A stretch of 14,599 nt of DNA from an uncultured Oscillospiraceae bacterium (GTDB lineage: Bacteria > Bacillota_A > Clostridia > Oscillospirales > Oscillospiraceae), in the NCBI GenBank assembly GCA_910584605.1, contig CAJUAW010000054.1, positions 1 to 14,599 on the forward strand, written 5' to 3'. The notes below the pieces were generated by a model that made no database searches, was not told where the DNA came from, and was given only the letters and a program-made list of their open reading frames with translations. The position numbers were made by a program, and so were the translations under genes. Below, one piece after another: positions 1-4,237 of the stretch (positions are counted from its first letter, which is position 1; each line of letters opens with the position of its first letter).

Positions 1-215
1 TCGGCCCCAGCATTACAGGTCTCATCCAGCGCGGTGACATTTGCCGGGGGACGCGGAAGAAGGCCCTGGCCAAGTGGGACGAGGCTATCAAGAAGTACCC
101 CCTGATCAAGACCCTGATCGTCTCCGGGGACAAGCTCCCGGAGGCCCGGCTGAAGGTGAAGAAACCCGGCAATGCGCTGTATAAGAACTATCAGCGCATC
201 CTGGGGAAAGCGTAA
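1..215 (+). CDS. C-terminal fragment of an unidentified phage protein
   Basis: An open frame enters from the left edge (first full codon at 3) and ends at TAA 213-215, giving about 70 residues of the C-terminus. The fragment is strongly basic, with many Lys/Arg and stretches such as CRGTRKKALAKWDEAIKKYP. No membrane segment or catalytic motif is visible. Composition is GC-rich like the tail genes further right, unlike the AT-richer stretch that starts just after its stop. Its position upstream of the sheath gene fits a head-tail completion or tail-terminator-region gene of a P2/PBSX-like phage, but that is inference from synteny only; I do not recognise the family. The start lies outside the window. 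Confidence 0.6.
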   Translation, partial: GPSITGLIQRGDICRGTRKKALAKWDEAIKKYPLIKTLIVSGDKLPEARLKVKKPGNALYKNYQRILGKA

Positions 216-235
216 GCAAAAAATTCTAAATCCCC

Positions 236-264
236 TTGACTTTTCGTGTAACGTTAATTATAAT
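236..264 (+). promoter_or_regulatory. Sigma-A type promoter of the cassette
   Basis: TTGACT at 236-241 and TATAAT at 259-264 are separated by exactly 17 bp, a near-perfect housekeeping promoter. Transcription would start about 7 bases after the -10 box (around 271), giving a short leader before the GTG at 297. It lies in an AT-rich gap between two genes. The two copies of a 13-bp repeat overlap both promoter boxes, so it is probably repressed by the gene it drives. Confidence 0.85.
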
Positions 265-276
265 TTTCGTGTAACG
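241..276 (+). repeat. 13-bp direct repeat, probable operator
   Basis: TTTTCGTGTAACG occurs at 241-253 and again, identically, at 264-276. The start-to-start distance is 23 bp, about two helical turns. The first copy begins on the last base of the -35 box and the second on the last base of the -10 box, running over the expected start site. Repeated half-sites on one face of the helix suit a ribbon-helix-helix repressor, and such a protein is encoded immediately downstream. Binding would occlude RNA polymerase. Confidence 0.7.
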
Positions 277-296
277 GAAAGTGAGGTGGTTATTTA

Positions 297-470
297 GTGT
301 CTCCCAAAACGGGAAGGCCGCCCAAGCCTAAAGAAGAAGTGCGAAGCATGGGAGTTCATATCCGAGTTACGCCAACGGAAAAAAAGGAAATCATGGACTA
401 CTGTGAATTATCGGGTAAAACCTGTCGCGAGCTTCTGCATTTAGGGATTGAGGCGGACAAAAAAAAATAA
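297..470 (+). CDS. Small ribbon-helix-helix DNA-binding protein, probable autorepressor
   Basis: A 57-codon gene starting at GTG 297 and ending at TAA 468-470. GAGGTGG at 283-289 lies 7 bases ahead, which fixes the start. The protein has a basic, Pro-rich N-terminal arm (KTGRPPKPKEEVR), then a short strand (about residues 20-25, VHIRVT), then two helices (about 27-38 and 42-53). This is the layout of Arc/CopG/MetJ-type ribbon-helix-helix proteins, which dimerise and insert the strand into the DNA major groove. It sits directly behind a promoter carrying two identical 13-bp repeats, so autoregulation is the simplest reading. The gene ends in a run of nine A. Fold is inferred from pattern; no toxin partner is obvious, although the next small gene could be co-regulated. 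Confidence 0.75.
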   Translation: MSPKTGRPPKPKEEVRSMGVHIRVTPTEKKEIMDYCELSGKTCRELLHLGIEADKKK

Positions 471-511
471 CGGAAACGCCCTCCCGTCGAAAGTTGAGCG
501 ATTCCGTTATT
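466..511 (+). other. Inverted repeat at the end of the RHH gene
   Basis: AATAACGGAA (466-475, containing the stop codon) is the exact reverse complement of TTCCGTTATT (502-511). After an A-A mismatch the stem can gain CGC/GCG (477-479 with 498-500). There is no good T tract, so it may be an RNA-stabilising or attenuating hairpin rather than a true terminator. Confidence 0.4.
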
Positions 512-520
512 ATCCCACAC

Positions 521-549
521 CCAGAGGTCTGGTAAATCTATTATACCAG
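521..549 (+). other. Two mutually exclusive short hairpins in a leader
   Basis: CCAGA (521-525) can pair with TCTGG (528-532), or CTGGTA (529-534) can pair with TACCAG (544-549). The two share bases 529-532, so only one can form. The loop in the first case is only two bases, so in RNA the second is more realistic. They lie just upstream of the ribosome-binding site at 567-573. Function unknown. Confidence 0.25.
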
Positions 550-581
550 TCTCCTTGGGTGATTTCAAGGAGGAATTACAT

Positions 582-824
582 ATGGTGGAGGGCAAGAAAA
601 ATCTTCCCGGTGAAGCCGACATCCAGAAAATCAAGCGGTACATTGAGCGCACCCATATTCCCAAAAGGGTTTTGCAGTACAGAAATGCCAGTGTCAAAGA
701 CCTTCGGGCCATGATGGACTTTTCCGATTCAGTAGGCGTATCGGATGCGCTCATCCTGTCTTTCTACTACGGGCAGGCCATATGCTACCGCGCCGCAAAG
801 GAGGAGTTCAGGCGTGGCAGGTAA
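582..824 (+). CDS. 80-aa hypothetical phage protein
   Basis: The start is ATG 582, set by AAGGAGG at 567-573 with 8 bases spacing; an in-frame ATG at 555 has no such site. It ends at TAA 822-824, overlapping the next gene's GTG (814) by 11 bases, which points to translational coupling. The protein is charged and mixed in character: a basic N-terminal half (KIKRYIERTHIPKRVLQYR), then a predicted helical C-terminal half with an aromatic patch (SFYYGQAICY). There is no signal peptide or membrane segment. I do not recognise the family. Being between a probable RHH regulator and an HNH/AP2-like protein, and on the same transcript, it is likely part of the same cargo cassette. An accessory DNA-binding role is possible but unsupported. 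Confidence 0.7.
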   Translation: MVEGKKNLPGEADIQKIKRYIERTHIPKRVLQYRNASVKDLRAMMDFSDSVGVSDALILSFYYGQAICYRAAKEEFRRGR

Positions 825-1461
825 ACCCATCGACCTTATGGGTCAGCGGTTTGGTCGGTTGGTAGTCATTGAACGGGCAGGGACAAGCAAAAACGGCCAA
901 GTCATATGGCGGTGTCTATGTGATTGCGGAAAGGAGGCGGACGTTCTTAGTATCAGCCTCCGGCGGGGACTTACAAGGTCTTGCGGCTGTTTATCACGCG
1001 AGAAGGTGAGCGAGAGAACCACCGCTCGAAACACCATCCACGGAGCCAGACACACAAAGCTCTATAATACTTGGCGCGGTATGCGGGAGCGCTGTGAAAA
1101 CCCTTCCCACAAGAGCTATTCAGACTATGGGGGGCGGGGTATCAGCGTATGCGCGGAATGGCAAGATTTCACCGCCTTCCAGAAATGGGCACTTGCCAGC
1201 GGATACAAAGACGGCTTGTCCCTCGACAGGATTGACAGCAATGGCAACTATGAGCCGTCTAACTGCCGCTGGGCCGACAAGAAACAGCAAAGCCGAAACC
1301 GCAGGAGCAATCACCTAATCACCTACAAGGGGCAGACGAAAACGGCAATAGAATGGGCCGAACAGTTTCACATCAACCGGGGCACACTTGCAATGCGGCT
1401 AAAAGCCGGGTGGAGTGTTGAAAAGGCACTTGAAACGCCTGTTGAAAGCCCCACAAAGTAA
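814..1461 (+). CDS. Cys-rich HNH/AP2-like phage protein, possible homing-type nuclease
   Basis: GTG 814 is the start, with AAGGAGGAG at 798-806; 215 residues, stop TAA 1459-1461. The N-terminal region has a probable zinc site, WRCLCDCG (Cys34, 36, 38) and SCGCL (Cys57, 59). A middle block, RLY/W..M..RCENP..., reads YSDYGGRGISVCAEW (about 102-116). Next comes LDRIDSNGNYEPSNCRW (137-153) followed by KKQQSRN, which resembles the second half of HNH_3/AP2-type homing endonucleases (H-x-N-x-N pattern). The His expected in the LDRID block is absent, so catalysis is uncertain. The C-terminal 169-209 (TAIEWAEQFHINRGTL, then GWSVEKALETP) looks like a helix-turn-helix DNA-binding tail. Proteins of this build are common as isolated genes in phages of Firmicutes. 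It is the last gene of the cassette and is followed at once by a terminator. Confidence 0.7.
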   Translation: MAGKPIDLMGQRFGRLVVIERAGTSKNGQVIWRCLCDCGKEADVLSISLRRGLTRSCGCLSREKVSERTTARNTIHGARHTKLYNTWRGMRERCENPSHKSYSDYGGRGISVCAEWQDFTAFQKWALASGYKDGLSLDRIDSNGNYEPSNCRWADKKQQSRNRRSNHLITYKGQTKTAIEWAEQFHINRGTLAMRLKAGWSVEKALETPVESPTK

Positions 1462-1474
1462 AACGACAAATCGG

Positions 1475-1512
1475 AACGGCATCGCCATGACTGGCGGTGT
1501 CGTTTTGTTTTG
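1475..1512 (+). terminator. Intrinsic terminator closing the cassette
   Basis: Bases 1475-1486 (AACGGCATCGCC) pair with 1493-1504 (GGCGGTGTCGTT) to give a 12-bp stem with two G-U pairs and a 6-base loop (ATGACT). It is followed by TTGTTTTG. A longer alternative outer pairing, AAAACGACA (1460-1468) with TGTCGTTTT (1498-1506), also exists. It lies 14 bases after the stop of the HNH/AP2-like gene and about 10 bases before the sheath gene's ribosome-binding site, with no visible promoter between. Confidence 0.8.
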
Positions 1513-1536
1513 CAAATCGAAAAAGGAGGAATTTCT

Positions 1537-2991
1537 ATGGGACTCAATTTGGGAGTTCATGTCTATGAAAAAGCGACAGCCGTGAGTACGCCTGTCCTCG
1601 CTGACGTGAGCATCCCCTTCGTGGTGGGTGCGGCGCCTGCCCACTCCGCCAGCGACCCGGCGAAGGCCAATGTGCCGGTGCTGGCTACCAACTGGGACGA
1701 GGCGGTGGCCCAGCTGGGTTTTTCCTACGACTGGAAGAAGTACCCCCTGTGCGAGTTCATGTACTCCCATTTCCAGCTGTACGGCTGCCAGCCGGTGGTG
1801 TTCTGCAACGTACTGGACTCCAGCCGGACCAGCATGAAGGACAGCGAGGCCGGGGACGGTCAGACGGCTGTCTCCGTGGTGGAGCACCAGGCGTCGATTC
1901 CCTTTGATGCCATCGCCTCCACCATCCAGGTCAGCGCGGACGCCGACTTCGGAACCGTGCTGGAGCTGGACACTGACTACAGCATCCTCTACGACGAGGA
2001 CACGGACACCTGTCTGGTGGAGCTCTTGGACGGCGGCGAAAGCTATGACGCCACCGAACTGTACATCAAGTACGGAATCGTCAAACCCGAAACGGTGGCG
2101 AAGACCGACATCGTGGAGGGCCTGGGCGTCATTGACGACTGCATGAACACGGTGGGCCTGATCCCCGACCTGATCTGCGCTCCCGGCTGGTCCCACGACA
2201 GCGTGGTGGCCGCCGTTATGGCCACCAAGTCGGAGGGCATCAACGGCCTGTTCCGGGCGAAAGCCCTGGTTGATGTGGATACCGGAGAGAGCGGTGTTCG
2301 CAAGTATTCCGAGCTGCTGCCCTGGAAGAACAAGAACAATGTGGTGGACGAGAACCAGATCCTCTGCTGGCCGATGGTCAAGCTGGGGGATTACAAGTTC
2401 CACACCTCCACACAGCTGGCGGGCCTGATGGCCCAGGTGGACACCGCCAACGGCGGTGTGCCCTACGAATCCCCGTCCAACAAAAACTTCAAGATGGACG
2501 GGTGCTGCCTGGAGGACGGTACGGAGATCAGCCTGACCTTCGAGCAGACCAACATCATCGCCGGCTACGGCATCGTGACGGCTCTGAACTTCATGTCCAT
2601 GGGCTGGACGGCGCGAAACAACTACACCGCCTGCTATCCCGGCAATACCGATGTGAAGGATCAGTTCATCCCCGTATCCCGGATGTTCGACTTCGTGGCC
2701 AACACCCTGATTCGCACGTTCTGGAGCAAGCTGGACAAGCCCATGAACCTGCGGCTCCTGGACAACATCCAGGATACCTGCAACATCTGGCTCAACGGCC
2801 TGGTGAGCCAGGAGTACCTGCTGGGGGCCAGGGTGGAGCTGAAAGCTTCGGAAAACCCGGTGACCAGCCTGCTGGCCGGTATCATCTCGTTCCACATCTA
2901 CATCACCCCGCCTGTTCCGGCGCAGGAGATCCACTTCACGCTGGAGTTCGATGTGGACTATCTGACCAGCGCCCTCAACCTGACCGCATAA
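1537..2991 (+). CDS. FI: Contractile tail sheath protein (P2 gpFI family)
   Basis: 484 residues from ATG 1537, chosen because AAAGGAGGA (1522-1530) sits 6 bases upstream; an in-frame TTG at 1510 lies inside the terminator's T tract and is not credible. The protein polymerises around the tail tube and contracts on infection. Sheath-like features are the N-terminal GVHVYEKATAVSTPVLADVS segment (donor-strand region), a W/P-rich early domain (about 20-90), a variable middle domain, and a conserved C-terminal region ending EIHFTLEFDVDYLTSALNL, the strand that links to neighbouring subunits. It is longer than P2 FI (about 396 residues), with the extra length in the middle, surface-exposed part. It is the first gene of the tail operon, directly ahead of the tube gene, the standard order. 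Confidence 0.92.
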   Translation: MGLNLGVHVYEKATAVSTPVLADVSIPFVVGAAPAHSASDPAKANVPVLATNWDEAVAQLGFSYDWKKYPLCEFMYSHFQLYGCQPVVFCNVLDSSRTSMKDSEAGDGQTAVSVVEHQASIPFDAIASTIQVSADADFGTVLELDTDYSILYDEDTDTCLVELLDGGESYDATELYIKYGIVKPETVAKTDIVEGLGVIDDCMNTVGLIPDLICAPGWSHDSVVAAVMATKSEGINGLFRAKALVDVDTGESGVRKYSELLPWKNKNNVVDENQILCWPMVKLGDYKFHTSTQLAGLMAQVDTANGGVPYESPSNKNFKMDGCCLEDGTEISLTFEQTNIIAGYGIVTALNFMSMGWTARNNYTACYPGNTDVKDQFIPVSRMFDFVANTLIRTFWSKLDKPMNLRLLDNIQDTCNIWLNGLVSQEYLLGARVELKASENPVTSLLAGIISFHIYITPPVPAQEIHFTLEFDVDYLTSALNLTA

Positions 2992-3000
2992 AAATCCGGC

Positions 3001-3054
3001 CCGCCCCACTTGGCAAAATCCCAAACGTCTGGGAATTTGCCAGGGCGGGGCAGG
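3001..3054 (+). promoter_or_regulatory. Large imperfect hairpin between sheath and tube genes
   Basis: GGCAAAATCCCA (3012-3023) pairs with TGGGAATTTGCC (3030-3041) with a single A-A mismatch and a 6-base loop. T3011-A3042, T3010-G3043 and C3009-G3044 extend the stem. A lower GC-rich stem can form between about 3001-3007 and 3047-3054 after an internal loop. No T tract follows; the ribosome-binding site AAGGAGG comes soon after. This argues for mRNA stabilisation, processing or attenuation rather than full termination. Confidence 0.6.
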
Positions 3055-3075
3055 CCAATCCGAAGGAGGTAAACT

Positions 3076-3597
3076 ATGAGCAACAAACAGCCTGCGGCCT
3101 ATATCAACCTGGAGATCTACGAGGACAGCATCAATCTGCTAGGCGTGGCCAAGGTGCAGCTCCCGGCCATCGCTTTCCCCTGCGTCAACATCTCCGGCGC
3201 CGGAATGATGGGCGAGATGGAGGTCCCGCTGTACGGCATGGTCAGCAACATGACCACCACCATCACCTGGCTCACGCCCCACGGGGACGCGGTCAAGCTG
3301 ATGTCCCCCAAAAAGCACCAGCTGGATATGCGGGTGGCTGAGGAATATTGGGACGTCGAGCAGGCCGATGTGGGCCTCTGGGCGGACAAGTACGTGATGA
3401 TCGTGCGGCCCAAGACCACCACCCCTGGCACCGTGGCGCCCATGGCGTCCGCCGACACCTCCGGCGAGTATGTGGTGTACTACTTCGCCGCCTACAAGAA
3501 CGGCGAGCAGCTGTGGGAGGTCGACAAGCGCAATATGCGCTGCGTCATCCTCGGCGTGGACTACATGGCCGAGGTGCGAAAGGCGCTGGGCAAATAA
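3076..3597 (+). CDS. FII: Major tail tube protein (P2 gpFII family)
   Basis: 173 residues from ATG 3076, with AAGGAGG about 5 bases upstream. It forms the inner tube through which DNA passes. Features matching the FII family are an early PAIAFPCVNISGAGMMGEME segment (about 31-50), where P2-type tubes have a similar VKGAGMAGEVD-like stretch, then MVSNMTTTITWLTP. Next are a charged middle loop and a C-terminal segment where the strand YVVYYFAAYKNGEQ leads into the closing helix YMAEVRKALGK. Length equals the usual 170-175 of the family. It lies between the sheath gene and the tail assembly chaperone gene, flanked by strong hairpins on both sides, consistent with it needing higher output than the genes that follow. 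Confidence 0.92.
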   Translation: MSNKQPAAYINLEIYEDSINLLGVAKVQLPAIAFPCVNISGAGMMGEMEVPLYGMVSNMTTTITWLTPHGDAVKLMSPKKHQLDMRVAEEYWDVEQADVGLWADKYVMIVRPKTTTPGTVAPMASADTSGEYVVYYFAAYKNGEQLWEVDKRNMRCVILGVDYMAEVRKALGK

Positions 3598-3603
3598 TAA
3601 CGA

Positions 3604-3644
3604 ACAGGCTCCGGACGGCATAGCTGTCCGGAGCCTGTCTATTT
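3604..3644 (+). terminator. Strong hairpin after the tube gene, partial terminator
   Basis: ACAGGCTCCGGAC (3604-3616) and GTCCGGAGCCTGT (3626-3638) form a perfect 13-bp stem. GGC/AGCT bases inside can add three more pairs around an ATA loop. It is followed by CTATTTC, a weak T tract. It begins seven bases after the tube stop codon. Likely a leaky terminator or 3'-end stabiliser that lowers expression of the chaperone and tape measure relative to tube. Confidence 0.6.
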
Positions 3645-3662
3645 CAGAAAGGAGCATCCACC

Positions 3663-4067
3663 ATGAGCACCGAGAAAAAAACCGATTTCGCCGCCGATGC
3701 GGAGGCCGCTGTTCAGCTGGAGGCCGAGGCGCAGACCGGGCCGGATATCACGGCTTACACACACATCTTCGAGAAACCTTTTGAGTTTCAGGGCCGCACC
3801 GTCACGGAGCTGACCTTCAACTGGGGTGCGCTGACGGGTGAGGACCATGAGGTTATCGAGGGCGATATGCTCCGTCACGGCCAGACGCTGACGATCCCCG
3901 CCTTTACCGGCCCCTATCTGGCGGGCATGGCTGTTCGGGCCTGCGTCAACCGGGATGACAACGGCATCCGCATCGTGGACGCTGACTTCCTGAAGGCGCT
4001 GTCCCTGCGGGACTACCACAAAATCTACTTCAGCGCCCGGCGTTTTTTACTGCGCTCGGGGTCGTAA
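3663..4067 (+). CDS. E: Tail assembly chaperone, zero-frame product (gpE-like)
   Basis: 134 residues from ATG 3663, preceded by AAAGGAG (3648-3654). Family: phage tail assembly proteins of the P2 gpE / TAC type, which coat the tape measure during tail assembly and are not in the virion. Visible features are an acidic, Ala/Glu-rich N-terminus (to about residue 25), then YTHIFEKPFEFQGRTVTELT (the conserved opening strand pair 'F.kPf.feG..v..l.ltf'), then a helical region rich in acidic residues, then MAVRACVNR and a final segment (DYHKIYFSARRFLL). The zero frame stops at 4065-4067. A T_TTT_TTA slippery heptamer six codons before the stop allows a longer product. It sits between tube and tape measure, its normal place. 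Confidence 0.88.
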   Translation: MSTEKKTDFAADAEAAVQLEAEAQTGPDITAYTHIFEKPFEFQGRTVTELTFNWGALTGEDHEVIEGDMLRHGQTLTIPAFTGPYLAGMAVRACVNRDDNGIRIVDADFLKALSLRDYHKIYFSARRFLLRSGS

Positions 4068-4237
4068 CCGGCGATGGCGGGTTATGGCTCCAGAAACAAT
4101 GCATGATCCTGGCCCGGAACAATAACACACCTGTTCCGTATTGGCTCTCCCTCCCGCTGTGGAGGCTGGGCCAGTGGATCAAGACCAACAACGTCATTGT
4201 AGCCGAGGAGAAGAAGGAGGCATCCAGTGGCCGGTAA
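3663..4237 (+). CDS. E+E': Frameshifted tail assembly chaperone (gpE+E'-like), -1 shift at 4043-4049
   Basis: Zero-frame reading to 4049 followed by a -1 shift gives a 191-residue protein: 129 shared residues plus a 62-codon extension ending at TAA 4235-4237. The -1 frame is open across the whole 4068-4226 gap that otherwise has no gene. The extension contains WLSLPLWRLGQWIKTNN (Pro/Trp-rich then helical) and a charged tail, EEKKEASSGR. It overlaps the tape measure start by 11 bases. Two chaperone forms made by frameshift are the rule in long-tailed phages (lambda G/GT, P2 E/E+E'). The E' part usually binds the tape measure, the E part recruits tube subunits. The frameshift product is inferred, not demonstrated. 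Confidence 0.85.
4043..4049 (+). promoter_or_regulatory. Programmed -1 ribosomal frameshift slippery site T_TTT_TTA
   Basis: In zero frame the codons read CGT TTT TTA (4041-4049), i.e. X_XXY_YYZ with T_TTT_TTA. P2 gene E uses the closely related T_TTT_TTG at the equivalent spot. A hairpin, TAACC (4065-4069) with GGTTA (4080-4084), plus GC/GC inside, lies 15 bases downstream and includes the zero-frame stop; whether it stimulates the shift is uncertain. Confidence 0.85.

Noticed and set aside
250..265. AACGTT and AATTATAATT palindromes in the promoter
   Set aside because: Short and partly forced by the -10 box and the repeats; the exact 13-bp direct repeat is the better explanation.
448..714. 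Open frame overlapping the RHH gene end, possibly reached by slipping on nine A
   Set aside because: No ribosome-binding site, its sequence runs across the inverted repeat and the real ribosome-binding site at 567-573, and it gives a composition unlike a protein; slippage there cannot be supported.
1399..3024. Minus-strand open frame of 541 codons opposite the sheath
   Set aside because: Same shadow effect; crosses the terminator and both flanking genes and lacks any recognisable motif.
2502..3341. Plus-strand open frame overlapping sheath and tube
   Set aside because: Out of frame with two well identified genes; His/Gln/Arg-rich and without a start signal.
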